NCBI RefSeq assembly: GCF_900496995.4 | Contig: NC_044005.1 | Coordinates: 33,233,363 to 33,297,362 of the forward strand | Reading direction: 5' to 3' | DNA from: Aquila chrysaetos chrysaetos | Taxonomy: Eukaryota; Chordata; Aves; Accipitriformes; Accipitridae | DNA: 64,000 bases | In this document: piece after piece, positions 9,672-23,400 of the stretch | Position numbering within the stretch: position 1 is the first letter of the stretch | How the letters are laid out: every line of letters begins with the position of its first letter | Translations under genes and position numbers: made by a program | Notes under the pieces: model-generated | Told to the model about the DNA's origin: nothing | Database searches by the model: none | The model's input: only the letters and a program-made list of their open reading frames with translations

Positions 9672-11515
9672 TAGCCGAAGTTGGTATGCACTGAAAATGT
9701 TAAAATTTCCTCTTTCACAAAGTTTTAAATTTCCATACAATACTTTGATGGTATTTTGCAGATAGATCAAAATTTTAATGGATGTTTGTCAGAACGTAGG
9801 TCTTGGAGCTACTATTTTAAAAATATAAACAGGGAATGTCTTGAGTCTCTTAACTGTTTTCCTCTTCTCCCTTGTGCAGTAAAAGAAACATGTTTTTGCT
9901 TTTCTTAATGGGTGTAACCTGTAACAAGCAATGCCTTTTTCAAATACTTTTTGATCTTGTTTGTTCTTTAATTAATTGCAGTAACTTAGATACTATCATC
10001 AGTAGTTGACCACAGAATTTATTTCGTCAGTGATCAGTAGCTTTTTGGCCAGGGGAGAAAACCTTGGATTTAGTGAATTTGTCAGACTGGCTTTTAGAAA
10101 TGGAGCATAGAGGGATTTGGGTGGAGGGCTTGTGCCTGATTACTGTCTCATTTCTGTCTTTGGACAGAGCTCTAGCATAAAGTTAGGCAACATCTGTAAA
10201 GTTTTGACTGGCAAACATATCGTTGCAAATTGCAGCAGGTGCAGTCAGCGTTGCAGTCTGTCTTAAAAAGAGGTTAGTTTGGTTTTTAGCATTTTTCAGT
10301 AGGCCAGTGGGAGTTAATGACTTGGTGAGGAGTATGGTAGTTGTCAGTTGTCCAGTGTTGGAATGCTGCAGGTAATTGGGCTGGACTGGTGAGAGCTGTG
10401 GCAGTGTGCTTCTCACGTTGCACTGCAGCTGCTGTTGATCTTAATTAATCTGACCCTCAGAGGCTGCAGTGTCATAGTATAAAATGCAATACATACTAGA
10501 AATGGAAAGGCTGCTTTTTGACTCTTGTTGATGGTAGTGCTTCTTGGTAGGCCTTTTGGTTTTCTAATTGTATTTGTTTGACACTAACATAAAATTCTTA
10601 ATGTACTTCAATCTAAAACTGTAATACATTTTTGCTGTTTATTAAATGTATCTGTTAAGTAATGAGGCTGATGAACATGTTTTTGAAATGTCACTTATAA
10701 TGGACTTAGCAAAAATATTTGTGTTTATTCTGACAATAAATACAATTGTCTGTAAATGAGAAGAGTTGTATTGTTTGTGTCTGGTGTGAATTTCTGGTGT
10801 ACTGTAGTATGCTGTGTTAATGGGGTACGCTTGGTGCTTGTGCCGGCTAGCTCAGAGTTGTGATTCTTTTAAGGATTTCTAGTAACATGGACACATGTGA
10901 AATTGAGAGCTGGTATTTGGTAGTTGGAATACATGAGTGTGCTGTTCATGTGCGAGGCTATTAATTTACTGTAGGTATACTAATATCTTCTGCCTAACTG
11001 CATGACATGGCTTTAGGAGACTATGAGGTTCCTTACGTTCACTGGTATTCAGGGAGATTCTGTCTTTCTGTCCCCCAAAGGAAACATCAAACCAGAGTTT
11101 AGCCTAGAGATCTTTTAAATGTTGCATTACAGACATGTAAGGTTCTATTCCATCCTATTTTTGTTTTGATTTTATTGCATCCCAATTTGTGACTATTCAT
11201 AGCATTATAAGGATTAACTGCATTGCTTGTATTTTAATTTAAAAATAGAGAAATGATTGTCAGAATACTGTTTTAAATTTGCCGTATATTTAATAGACAT
11301 ATTAAATATTTTAATACATAATAAAATTACAATAATCTAAATTCCCATCCCCCATATTAACTTGTTTTCACTTTAACATATTAGATAATTAACTATGGTT
11401 GAATCTGATTGGGGTTTACTTAATATTAAATGTGCTGTTCTTGATTATCGCTAAGCATTAAAATTCATTTGCAATTACTTAACTGGTCTGAATGAAATGT
11501 CAGTTTAAGGCAGTA

Positions 11516-11538
11516 TTTGGAAACTGGAAGTTTCCAAA
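11516..11538. repeat. Perfect inverted repeat, 10-bp arms, 3-nt loop
   Basis: Arms TTTGGAAACT (11516-11525) and AGTTTCCAAA (11529-11538) around GGA. It is followed by near-direct copies of GGAAGTTTCTATGG up to about 11585, so the locality looks like slippage-generated repetition. Confidence 0.8.
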
Positions 11539-12104
11539 TGGAAACTATGGAAGTTTCTATGGATTGCTATGGTTTCTATGGAAGTCAACTCCCAACTGTA
11601 CTATGCTAACATGCCTTTGTAACTTCAAATATGAATTTATCACTCTTTTGCTTGAGCTAGTTATGAGCAATACTATTGTGCGTTGCTCTTCTCGACTTCT
11701 GAATTGAAATAAATTTTGTGTAAGGTTTGAGTGTTCTGCATAATTGATGGACAAAATTAAGTCTCCTTCGTGAAAGGCCAGAGAACGTAGGCTGATGTAT
11801 GAAGTAGCTCATATAAATAACTAGATGTGACCAGATAGCACTTGAAAGAATAGTGTATTAGGGACCAGGTTTAAAGTTATATGTTGGTGACATAAATGAT
11901 CTGGGGTCAGATCCCTTGTAAGTGAGGAAGAGACACCCTTGTCAACTTAAGTATATGAAAGTGATAATGTAACATTAGCATTTGTTGGATATAAAGAAGC
12001 ATGAATCTCAGACAAAATTTCATATTTGCCTGGTCTTCTAGGTTTTGATTGTGAAAAGACTAAACATCTGTTTTTCATCATTGATCTCTCACTGCATCCT
12101 GCAG

Positions 12105-12181
12105 GGCCTGTCATCTCAGCATTGACAGGATCAGATGAAAAATACAATCGATGTGTTGACATTTTTTTGACAATCACTCAG
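12105..12181 (+). other. Candidate cryptic exon, 77 nt
   Basis: Acceptor ATCCTGCAG at 12096-12104 behind a C/T-rich stretch; donor CAG|GTAAGA at 12181/12182. Spliced after NOVA1 exon 2 the exon is open for all 26 codons (reads GPVISALTGSDEK...), but 77 nt is not a multiple of three, so the next NOVA1 exon would be read out of frame and soon hit a stop. Three YCAY motifs lie just upstream of the acceptor (12075-12092) and one lies inside the exon (12111-12114). There is no evidence of use. Confidence 0.3.
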
Positions 12182-15100
12182 GTAAGATTACTTGTTATAC
12201 AGAACTACAGTGAAATTCATGGCTGCTGCTAATGTTTCACCAGTTGGAGCCTTTGCATTCTCAATCATTAATTAAATTAGATACTGAGGTTCTCTGCATG
12301 TTCCCTTGTTTCTATTTTAAAAGCACTTTTTGTGCCTTGCTCAGTGCCATTTAACTCTCTTGTAATTTCCCACATAAAGAGCTTCACACATTTGTACTAT
12401 TTTCCCCCACTTCATCGAGTGGCACCTGTTTGCTTGAAGCAAGAACCATAGTGCACACCTCCAAAGGTCTTGGAAGATTTGTATGTACATGTATTTTATT
12501 TTATTTTCAAGTAGTGACTTTAGTTCTTTTTTGATTCTTCATTGGCAATATAGGGAAGAAAATTCTATGTAGAGAACTAGATAATCAGAGGCAGCAGTAA
12601 TTTATCATCTTCCTAGTGTGTTCTAAAATCCGATTTTCAAAGTGTACATGAAAAATTACAAATATTTAACTGAATATACAACTGTGGAGTCTTTATTTTT
12701 ATAACATAAATTATTGAAAATATTTATATGAAGTCATGTACTGGAAAAGTAGGAAATGGCACGTGTCCATTCAGTTGGCTTTGTTGAGCATCCAGTGTGC
12801 TTAGAGAATCAAAATTGTATCAGAGTGTATTCCCAAAGAGTTGGGCAATGAAATATCATGGCTTTGAAGGAAAACGGGAGAAGACCAGTTGGCCCATGTG
12901 CTGAGTTGGAGCTTGATCTAGCTGAGGTTTACATTTTGTCCCCATCTGTAATCTGGCATTGGGAAATGCCAGAGTGTAGGTAGGATAGTGTATAGTAGTA
13001 GTAGCAGCAGCAGCAATTCAGGTGCTGCAGCAGATACTGTTTTGGCAGTGATATTGAACTGGAGTTATAGAATATTTATGTTTTATTGTAATCTGGCAGC
13101 TACCAACAGTTTTCCTGAGGAACACAAAAAAAAAAAAAGGGAAATAGGTGGCTTTTTTAGCAGCGTATTGACCTGGATTTGAAGAAAACTTCTGTGGAAC
13201 AAGAGGGGCTCTTCTGTCATTCTGTCTGTGCTGAGTTTCAAAGGTCTGCAATGAAACTCTGCTACTGGATGCCTTAAAGCTTTATAAAAATGATTTGTTG
13301 CAATGAGAAGTGTTAGACATAGAACATGTATGGGGTTTGTTTTCTGTCTTGCATGTGTGTGCACACTTCATTCTTTGTATGTCTTCTACTTAACTGTATT
13401 AGATGAACACTTGGCAGCTCTGTCAATCTAAAGTAAAAATTGGATTCCCCAGGAACTCCTTGTAATTATATCACTTCCCAATTTCTGCACGCAGTGCAGT
13501 ACACCTAAGTCTGCCAGTTCTTGTTGTGATTACTCTTCCTCATTCCTCAAGCAGCATATAATTTCTAGCATAGTGAGATGCTTAAAAAAAAAAAAATAAA
13601 ATAAGGAAGTGTTAACTTTACAAAGATTTTTTTTTTTTTTTCTTTTTCAGGGATATAAGTTTTTGTGTTTTTGTTTAGTTAGTAATGCCAAGTGTTCATC
13701 TAGTATTTGCACTGCTTTTAACAATAATAAAATACATACTTTATAATTTTATAAGCTGTCTAGTTCTGTATGGATCTACATCTATGACTAGCTGTTCTAG
13801 TAAGTGCCAACATGATACATAAAATGAATAAATTCTTTTTTTTCTGATTAATTGATCCCAAATAACCAGAAAAAAGATGGGGCAATTTTGTGCTATGAGC
13901 AGGTAAACTCTTAGGATTGGACAGGAAAGAGCCTCTATAAAAAGGAAGTTACCTTGTGTAGCCAGCAGCTCTTCATTTTACTTGAGTTCATCATGATTTC
14001 TTTCCCTGAATAACTAGTATTCAGAAGAAGGAAAAAAAATCGTTCCTCAGCCAGATTTTAAATCAGGTTGTTAAAAACAATATTTTTAAGGGTATGTAGA
14101 AATCCACATGTAATTGGTAGCCTCAGAGCTTTAGTCTTGCATGTTCTTGATGAGAAAATCAATGAAATAGGCGGCTATATTTGTCCTCCTTTAGCTTTCC
14201 TGTACCTTTTAAAAACAACCCCCTCTCAGTTTATGCAAATGTTTTATAACCTTCTAGTCTTAGAGACATAGAGTGGATAGTGGTAGCAAGGTCAGTGTTT
14301 GAATTAAATATTTATACCTAGTTAATTTTAATTTTTATTTCAATTTTTAAATGGTACTTTGTTGATTAGTAACTAATCATTTTCTTGTTTCTGTATTATC
14401 TTTTCCAGTGGATCATGTTTTTGATAGTACTTACTATTTGAAAGAATGTGGGTTTTTGTGTTCAGAAGTAGTTCCAGTTCTGTCCTTCACACTTAATTAG
14501 CTTAGCACTTTCTGATTTGGAGGGTGCAGACATGAAAAGGGCACAAAATTTAGTCATCCGTAATTGTAAAATAAGTACCTGGATTTTTCCTTTCTCCAAC
14601 ACACATGCATATGCTCATAATGAGGAAAAATAAACTCCTTGTTGTTTATCCACTTTTTGTCCTTTTTTGATGGAATATCTTAATATGGTGCTTAAATGAC
14701 TACCATGTTTTCAGTGTTGGCTAGTCCAGGAACTTAAGTTTCATCATGTGCAAAATTCTTTTCATGTGTTTTCTTTTGTAAAGATGTCTCTGCTTGTAAA
14801 TTTTGGCAGCTTTGTATTGGCTGTCTGAAGATCATTGATTTTTTTTTTCATTATTTATTTAAGTATTTGGCTTTTTACTAGAATGGCCAGTTCTGTTTTG
14901 GGTGCCTTGTTTCTCCCAATACAAACTTTCAGAAGTGATGACAACAGTTTACTGAGGGTTATGGTATTTCAACTGCAATTAAAATTTAATGACCTTTTCC
15001 TAAAAATATGCATATAGTTAAATGAGCTCTGAAGATAATGCAGGGATTTTTTTCTGTGATATTTTATTGCATAGGAGATCAGAATAGGTGATTGTAATGC

Positions 15101-16598
15101 TCTCGGTAGCGGTAAGCATGAAGGTGTCTTAATTTGGGTGGCTTTTCCCTGTCAAAGATTCTATGAAGCCACAACTAAGAAAGCATGCAGGGCTTTTGGT
15201 GTAAACTAGTGTATGTTAGTAGTACTGGTTCTGTGTGATGAGGTTTTCATATTGTGAAGTATGCTTACTTGGGAGGTGCAGATAAGCTGATGATGGCTAT
15301 CTGATATTCAAGTCAAGTGTGCTTAAAACTAAAAGTATTTCAGAAACTAATATAAATTTCATATTTGTAGTATGACTTACTTCAGTAGGTCTAGAAAGAG
15401 CTGTAATGTTCCAGTGCTAATTTAGAGGTAAAAGTGCTATTAGTAGTTATCTACTGAATTGTAATGCAGTTTATTGGCAAATCAAGGGAGAATGATGGTG
15501 TGTTTTATATGAAGTGATATCAGTTTACAAAGAAACAGATGTGTGAACTGTAGTGTGGATTCAGATCCATAGATATTCTGGAATCCTTGTAGGTAAGTCT
15601 CTATGTAGACGGAAAGACCAAGATACCTTAGGACATTTGAGTAGACTTTATCTCTCCGTACTGAATAATTTTTAAAGTTTCACTCTGCTTTAAGCAGGTT
15701 CTGTTGTGTTAATCCCTTTAGGGTGCAGCAGTTTTCACATAGCATTTAAATGCTGGATTCTAAGGGGATTATCACTTCCCCAATTTCTTTTTCCCTTGCT
15801 CAAAAGCAAAAGATGGTTTTCATATTGGATTTCTGTATAGATGTTTCTTCTGGGTAGAAATAACTTACTGGTGTTATCTGCTTCAAGGTGTGGGATGTCC
15901 CCTATGTTTGTCCCCTTCCATGGGGCAAATTGAGGAATCTTGCTGAACAGGCCATCTTACAAATGCTGAAGATAGTTAGAAAGATATATTTCATTCAAAA
16001 AATTACTATGTGTTTGCTGCTTATTTGGGAAAAAGGCAATGATTCAATCTCAACAAGTATTTAATTTCAATTTTTAATCTCCAAGTTATTTTTTAGAGCT
16101 CTAAGTTTTCCTTCTACAAACCTTTAAATTCTGAATCTCAGAATAGTAGTTCAGCATGTTCTAAGTGCTGGAGAATTTGTAGTTTATTTCATAAGCAGTT
16201 TAACATGCATATTTTTTTACTTCCACTTTTATACTTGATATTCAGAATGGAAATTCTGCCAGTAAATTATAACCATCACTCTGAATTTAGATTTTGTGTT
16301 AAGTAAAACTTCCCATTTTTAGATAGGGTGAAGATTTTTGGAAGTAATCAAAATCTGACAAATTGTTTCCCATTCTTTGTGTTGCTTGAGATCCAATATT
16401 GTACTGAAGTTGAGCATTTCTTGAAGTTGTCCAAACTTTTTATATATGCGGGTCAGTAAAGTGAGGTACAGTTCTTCCATCTTTCCACTGCTGATGTTCT
16501 ATTACTTTCAGCAAAAAGGAATACAAATTCTTTTTCTTGTCCCTTAAGCATAAGGGCTGAAAATGAGAATTTCTTTCCTGTTTGCCACTGCCTCCCAG
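12182..16598. other. Intron 2 segment B: AT-rich, no recognisable element
   Basis: It contains a short AGT/AGC triplet stretch (12994-13016) and A and T runs at 13125-13138, 13585-13596 and 13627-13641. No transposon family, no exon-like structure beyond those listed separately, and no RNA gene seen. Confidence 0.5.
12994..13016. repeat. Short (AGT)n(AGC)n triplet repeat
   Basis: Seven to eight triplets switching from AGT to AGC. Short and probably stable. Confidence 0.7.
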
Positions 16599-16666
16599 GA
16601 AAGTGAGTGGAGACACTCCTACAAAGTAGAATTACCAGCAGATTCTGTATACAAACATTAATTCAG
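16599..16666 (+). other. Candidate cryptic exon, 68 nt
   Basis: The acceptor is strong: a C/T tract from about 16570 ending CTGCCTCCCAG at 16598. The donor is a perfect consensus CAG|GTAAGT at 16666/16667. Joined to NOVA1 exon 2 it gives a stop at the third codon (TGA), so inclusion would truncate NOVA1 and probably trigger nonsense-mediated decay. YCAY motifs occur downstream of the donor at 16680, 16717 and 16733. This is a prediction from splice-site shape only. Confidence 0.35.
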
Positions 16667-19600
16667 GTAAGTACTGAATTCATGCAAGGTGGAGTATGTA
16701 TCCAGTCTACAAAGTCCCATATTGGTGTGTTTTCACATAGGTATAAATTTGTATATGATTCCAATTTAGGTCTTTTGGTAAAAGACTTCTTTCTTTCTAA
16801 GGGTGTTCCTTTTTTCTAGCAACGGAATGTATTTTTTCCTGGTGCTTCTCTAGGGTAGTGAACATTTACTACTGCCTTTTTCTCTGAGGAGGGATGTGTT
16901 CTCACCATTTTCTAGCCTCGCAAACAATTGTAATTGAACTTTTCTCAGCTGGATAGAGCTGCTTGAATCTGTATTTGGAGGTGTCTTTCTTCCTACATTC
17001 TATTTTAACATAATCAAGTAAATGATGAATACAGAAATAACGCATGTGCTTTGGTGAGGAACATGTACGATGCCTTTTCAGTTGAAAACAGATGTTTATC
17101 AAAAATAGGTATATAATACAGATTATCAGTATGAACTTGCCAAATTCTCCCGTTTTGGGATAAGAGTTTTATAGCCTTTTCTTTTAGTTCATAGTCTCTT
17201 TGCAAGAAAATTCACATTGTTTTAAAAGTTTCTTTCAATTTTTAATGCAGAAATGCAGCCCTTTGCTAATGCCAAAAGCAGGACAAATGATAAAAACTTA
17301 GTGCATATAATCAGTAGTGTTTTGTAATTATCTTATTCTTTGACTTGCTTAAAAATGTGGCCAGATTTTCTGATATTAAAAGAATGATTCTGTGTCTTTA
17401 TAGACTGGCTTTTTAATATATTAGTAAATCTGTTCAGTAATTCCACGTAGGAAAATACTGGCTTTATGTTAATGTATTCCAGTCTTGCTAAAAGGTCCAT
17501 TTTAACAGAAGAGTTAGATCTAATCCAGATTCAGTTACAAATCCTCTTCAAACTAAACATTTTCTAGAATCTGTTTCCATTTGCAAATAACTGCTCTTGT
17601 TACAAGCATTACATTTTTTCTTTTGTTCCAACATTCTTGTTTTATTTTAGATTTGAAAGGTGGAAATAAAAATTTGTGAAGTGTGGAACTGACTGCATTG
17701 TCAAAAATTATCTAAACAATTAGCGGGAAGGATTCTGTAGTTAAAGTTCTAATCTGAAATGTTAAAAGGCACAGGTAAACTGTAGAAAAATATATTCTAA
17801 GGAAATATTGGCATTTTGACTTAAAACAATAATCATGAAGTCAAATTGTCCTATTTTTGTGTATTACATAAAATGTTTTGACTCATCTTTTGGAAGGATT
17901 ATTTGGACTTTGGATCAGGGAGGAGACTGATGGGGTATGTATGGAAGAAATCAAATATATGCATCATTCTGCTTTTCTGTAAGGAAAAAAAGTTGGAATA
18001 CTTAAGGTTTTCCTGTGTTCTGGATAGTCCAGTTGTTTACACAACCCTTTATTATTTAAAAAATCCTGCCCTGATTTGTTCATTGAAAATTAAAATCTAA
18101 GAAAAGTTTTGGTTTAGTGTTCAAATTCTAACGCCTTTCAAATTTTTTCAGCAAAAACTTAAACATTTTTGCATGTGTTTCATTTTGAGGTTAATAGAAA
18201 CGTTCTGTAAAGGTAGTTGCGGACTCAAGGACTTGATGCTCATTTAAAAACAAATGGGAAAAAAAATGGGGAGGCACTATTAAACTCTTGTATATTTGTA
18301 TTTATAATGTAATATGTATTTTTAGAATAAGACAGTATGTTCAAGTATATCTTGATATTGTCTGCTTTCTGTTGAAATTATCAAAAAATCCCATCTACAG
18401 TTTGCGAGAACTGAGGGAGACAGTGGAAAATGCAGTTGATAACTGAGTGGCATATCTTTACATTTATTCTGTACTCCTGAACAAAAACCAGAAGTATTTG
18501 GAATGGCTGCTGCGTAGTTATTTGGCTACTAAGGTTTTAACTGTTTGTTTCCATGCACATTTTGATTTTATTGTATAAAAATACGTGGTCCTGTTTGAGT
18601 TGCAAAAGCAGAGATTAAGATTATGTAATTTCTCATGGTAATTATGTGTGAGCTCTTTGCTTATTTACGGAAAGAAACATTAAAAAAAAGAAATCCCTCT
18701 GAACAGCTGAAGTGACACCAACCACCAGCTGTGGAATCTGAAATCAAAGATTTTAGGGCATGATTTGTATTGAACTGCAATTAGAATGTATGATTCTGCA
18801 ATAGCAATTGTTCTGAGTGAGGTCAAATTGCACATGAAGAAGGAACACAAGTGAGGTCTGTCTTCACTGCAACTGATGTCTGCACACGTGCTATTTCATA
18901 GTATTTTTTAATCACATGCAAAACTGGGAGAATGACTAATTTGATTGTTTTATTTGTCCATTGTCAGTTAAGACTTAGTATGTCAATAGGTGAATTAAAG
19001 ACTTGAAAGGGGAAAATAAAAATTGAAAATACTATCTTTGAGAAACTTATTTTTAGTATTCATTTTGCACCTTAAAATTTTACTAATAAGAAAGCTAAAT
19101 CATTACTAAAACATTAGAGACTTTTTCTAATGTATTTTTTCTCTTTTTTTACATGTAGTGTACTGCATGTTAAAAATACAGTATTGACCTACTGCTATTG
19201 TAAAAGACAGCATTTTCTGTTTTCAGATAGAGTGCATTTTGACACATTGTTTAAAAACTAGAACAGCTCTGCATATGAAAACACAAACTGTGATAATTAG
19301 ATAGATATGCCATATGTGATAGTTTAAGTTGGCATATATCTCAAATGGCATGTTTAATGTAATGTATTACTGGAATTCGTAATTTTAGAGCTGAAAGCTG
19401 TTAATTCTTTTATACTGACTTCTCATGAACCTGTAGGTAATGATGGCAGACCTTTTTCTTTGCAAAGCCCTGCTTCTGAGAACTTAAAACATAGTTATAA
19501 GCTGCTGTATTTTTAGTGGAATATTTGACTTGTGTGTATTCCCATAATATTGTAGGTGTTTCTGACTACTCAGATTTCTGTAACTTTTTTTTAATAATGA

Positions 19601-19880
19601 TACAGTTAGCATTGAGGGATGGTCAGAATGCTGTAATAAAATGTCTGTAATGAGGAAAGAAGGAAGATCTGTTTTTTCCACATAGCCTGTTTTTCTCAGT
19701 GCAGAACTTCCCTCACTTTTTAAGTTAAGGCAAAAAATATTGTCAACCCTAAGCACTTGAGAATTGTTAATGGTGGCTAAAGTCCTCACACCTGGCCTTT
19801 CCACACTGTGCAGCTAGACAGAAATCACTGGTCACACGACAGAAATGTCAAGGGAGGAAAACAAGACTTCCGAGTACAAC
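16667..19880. other. Intron 2 segment C: AT-rich, nothing recognised
   Basis: Unique-looking AT-rich sequence with scattered short ORFs lacking any family signature. No repeat with definable ends. Confidence 0.5.
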
Positions 19881-20438
19881 TGGGTAGGGTTGGGATGGAG
19901 TTAAATTTTTTTTTCACAGCAGCTTGTATGGTGCTAGGTTTTAGATTTGTGACCAAAAAAGCATTGACAACATGCTCATATTTTAGCTGTTGCTGAAGAG
20001 TGTTTGCACAGTGGCAAGGCCTTCTCTGTTTCTGACTCTGCCCACCTCCCCAGTGAGAGATTGAGCCTGCACAAGGAGTTGAGAGGGGACATGGCCAGGC
20101 AGATGACCTCAGCTGACTAAAGCTATTCCATGCCATATAACGTTGTCCTAGCAACAAAATGGAGGGGAGGGGGTTTTAGATAGTGTTTTTCTTTGAGAGT
20201 AGCTGGGCAGTGGTCTACCTGTGGGATGTGGTGAGTGATTGCCTTTGCATCACTTTTTTTTTTTTTTTTTTTTTCCTTCTTCTACTTTTCCTTCACTTAA
20301 ACTATTTTTATCTTGACCCATGATTTTTCTTGCTTTTGCTCTTCCTATTTTCTTCCCCCATCCTGCTGGGGGCATGGCGGGGGGTGGTGAGTGAGCAACT
20401 TTGTGGGTTTAGCTGCTAGCCACGGTGAGCCCACCACA
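19881..20438 (+). mobile_element. Solo LTR, older ERVL-like avian family (approximate ends)
   Basis: This stretch resembles the LTR at 42550-43129 along its whole length in the same order. Shared blocks are the GGGATGGAGTTAA start region, the GCTGTTGCT motif, the GAGAGGGGACATGGCCAG block, the TATTCCATGCCAT block, the GTGAGTGATTGCCTTTGCATCA block, a T-rich stretch (21 T at 20254-20274), the ATCCTGCTGGGGG block and a terminal CCACCACA. It is much more diverged than the younger copy, and I found no convincing target duplication, so the ends are uncertain by some tens of bases. No internal retroviral gene is present. It lies in sense orientation within NOVA1 intron 2. Confidence 0.7.
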
Positions 20439-23400
20439 GGGATTACTAACCTTTTTATGTTGTGTAAACATTTTGCCTTTCTAAAAATGTAGGGGGGAAA
20501 ACCCCCAAACTTCACTAAATTTTGTCTTGGTATACTGGCAGACACTGCTAAGAGTTATAGAAATTAATTGAGTTTACAGCTCTGGATGCTGGTTAGGTCC
20601 TCATCCGTGTTCCCTTACATACATCATTCTTGGGGTGCTTCTACGTTGAGTGTTCAAAAGGAACATAGCATAGAAGGCAACTGAGGAGTCTTTTGGGAAG
20701 CTAATTCAAGTGAATTGTTAGAAAGTAGGTGTGGAAAGGACCTCATGGGTTAGGGAATCCAGTTCCCTGCTGTCCTTCCAGACAAACCCATAAAATTTCA
20801 TAATCCTAGCCCTTTCAAGGCCTTCCCCCTGCCCCAAAATTGAGGTGTTGCTGCCAGTTCCAAGCTCCCCCACAAGAGAAATGCAACAGAAAATCTCTGA
20901 AGCATCTTTACGCACCAAGGAGATGTCCTAAATGAAGTAGGATGAGGATGACAAAGGAAAATGTACCCTATGAGCTTGGTGCCTATTTGTATGAGACTAT
21001 TCAAACAAGCTGGTGGGAAGGTAAAGCTTTTATAGCTGAGTAAAGGGGCTGTTTCTTTTTCCTTCATAAGGTAAATGTAATTTAGTTAATGAAAAGATGT
21101 GCTATCCTTTTTTGACAGAACTGTCAATGGGACATCATACTCATACAATCCTGCTCTTGAGTCATTAAGTCCAATTCCATCTTTTTGCAGGTAGCTATAA
21201 TTCATAATCCTAGCCTATGGAAGTGCTTTTTAAGACAAATAGGAACTTCTGAAATGGTATGATTTCATTAGCACTGGGATTTGCTGCTCACACAGTAACC
21301 TTTATTCCTAAAGTATGCATGACTCCTTTCAGAAAAAACTCATATTAAGCTAACTTTTTAGCTTTGACAAGTTCTAATTTAAGAGTCGAGTGACTCCAAG
21401 CATGGTGTCGTGTGAATATCTGGTCAAGTTCATAAATTAATAATGTGTGAGTTGAAAATTAGTTTGGTTGGTAATGAAAACTGTGTTGAAATTAAACATG
21501 GCCTTCTAGGCAGATCAGTATTACCTTTAAACCAACGATGCTTTCTGCTAATTTGCACGAGATTGTGTTTATATTTTCATTCATGTTCTGTACGCTCCTC
21601 AGACATTTTCAGGCTGGATTCCCTTCTATGGTTTTTTTATCATAATAAAAAGTTGCATATGAAAAGTGCAGCCAGTTGTCTCTGCCCTCCCCAAGCCTAA
21701 ACCAAAAGAATGAAATTTCAAAGTCAAGTAGGTGAAAGCCTTCAGATTTTTAATTTCCTGTTGTTAATTGTATCTCTTTTGTACATGGAAAAGCTGTGGA
21801 AATAGGTGTATAACCTTGTAACTAGATGCTAAGACAGGTGTATGTGAACAGATTGGTGAGGAGGAGAGGAGTGTTTAGTAGACAGGATGTTTGAAGAGCC
21901 TTGCCTTGTTCAGCTCTTTTACTGTCATTGACTGTAGCTACTCTGTAACCTCTCAGTGATTGCTTCTATGGTACCTACTACTGCCGCTGCTTTGGCAACA
22001 TGGGTGGGGGGGTTTTACATTTGTTGCAGTGTTTTTTGTAAGGCAGGCAGGAAATCAAAGCAGTGTTTTTTCAACTCTAAAAATTCTGCCCCATTTAAAA
22101 ATATTTTCATGGGATGAAGTAGCTGCTTCTCTAGCTCAGTCTCAGTGGGTTTTAAAATTGGGCTTTGAGCATTATCTACAGTAGTCTTTATAAAAAGAGG
22201 CAGAACTTCTTATATTGGAATGGCTGTTGCATGTTTGTGAAAATGTAATAATTAGGTCATTTCAAAGATATATGTGCCCACATATATGCAGTACAGTGCT
22301 GCATTAGATACATCTTACCTTTCTGTTCTAGAGTTCTGTTATGACTTTCTCGTCATTTCAGTATCCTTTGCCTTTTCTTTCTTGTTCACAATGGTTATAT
22401 TTTCGGTGTGACCCGCTCTGAAATTCACAGAGTTTGCCTGATTTACAGACTGATGATGATTTCTAGAAAAGGGACAAGAAAATGGGACTGGAAAGAGAAA
22501 GCGATTTCAAATACTTCATCCAAGCAATGCATAGCTGTTTGATCTCTAAACTCCTTGGCTAAAGATTTGGGAAAAGTTACTAACTTCTAAATTTGAGTCT
22601 CAAGAAACTCTGTGTAACCTCAGGGATTTTTGTGAAAGGAGAAATGGAATATTGAGAGGTTTTTTGATTGCTTTGGGCCCATGATGAATATTGCTTCATT
22701 AAACCCGAGGACTGGGGAAAGTTTTAGTTTTTAGACTGCTTTAGTATGTTAGATATGAGAATATTTATTTTTTTAAAAATAAAAGACATTTTTGTTTTTA
22801 AAGTAGATTTCAGTAACAATACTTTTTCGTAGAGGTCAGTAACTTTTTTTTTTTTTTAAAATAACTTTGAATTGGTTATCTTAAATTTTAGGAGTGACCG
22901 TAGCTGTAGCTTTTATCAGGCTGTAAATTTCTATGTGTAGTTGGACAAGAGAAGCAAAAGTCACATCTAAATAGTAACAACAGTTGCTGTCTTGATAATA
23001 GAGGAATTTTATTATAAAAATTTATAATAAAATCTGGTTTTAGATTGTTGCGCAGTTCTACTCTACTTGTAACTGAGAGGCCATTAAGTCTACATACTTT
23101 AGTACATACCAAAGTTTGGCAGTTCTGAGTTCCTACAAATTTGTGTAAGAAGTGGTGCTAAGACCATTTTTACAGTTGAAACTATTTTACAGTTCAAGGT
23201 TCCCTCACAATATGTGCAAAGTGAGATGGAGTATGATTTAGATTTCTTGCCAACAACCTGATTCCTGCCTATTTCCTGAAGAAGATTATTGTGTCTTGAC
23301 TAAGCACGTAGGAACCCTATAGGATTCCCATATTCTGTCTCCTGTGGAAGTGCAGAACAAAAATCTGTCCTTTACGCCAAGGAATTTACCTCCCCAGTTA

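Larger units (their letters stand above)
4510..12104. other. Intron 2 segment A: AT-rich, mostly unique
   Basis: No transposon with recognisable ends. It contains a CA-rich patch (7761-7790), A/C-rich tracts at 8884-8922 and 9637-9671, and a perfect hairpin at 11516-11538. The short ORFs (for example 6413-6784 minus, 7548-7859 plus) show no family signature. Confidence 0.6.

Noticed and set aside
15575..15600. TAG|GTAAGT as another recursive splice site
   Set aside because: Poor pyrimidine tract before the AG and no second donor at RS-exon distance.
20720..20930. CR1-like wording (GGAAAGGACCTCATGGG, CCAGTTCCCTGCTGTCC)
   Set aside because: Possibly an ancient CR1 on the minus strand, but it lacks the conserved blocks and tail seen at 46314; needs a repeat-library search.
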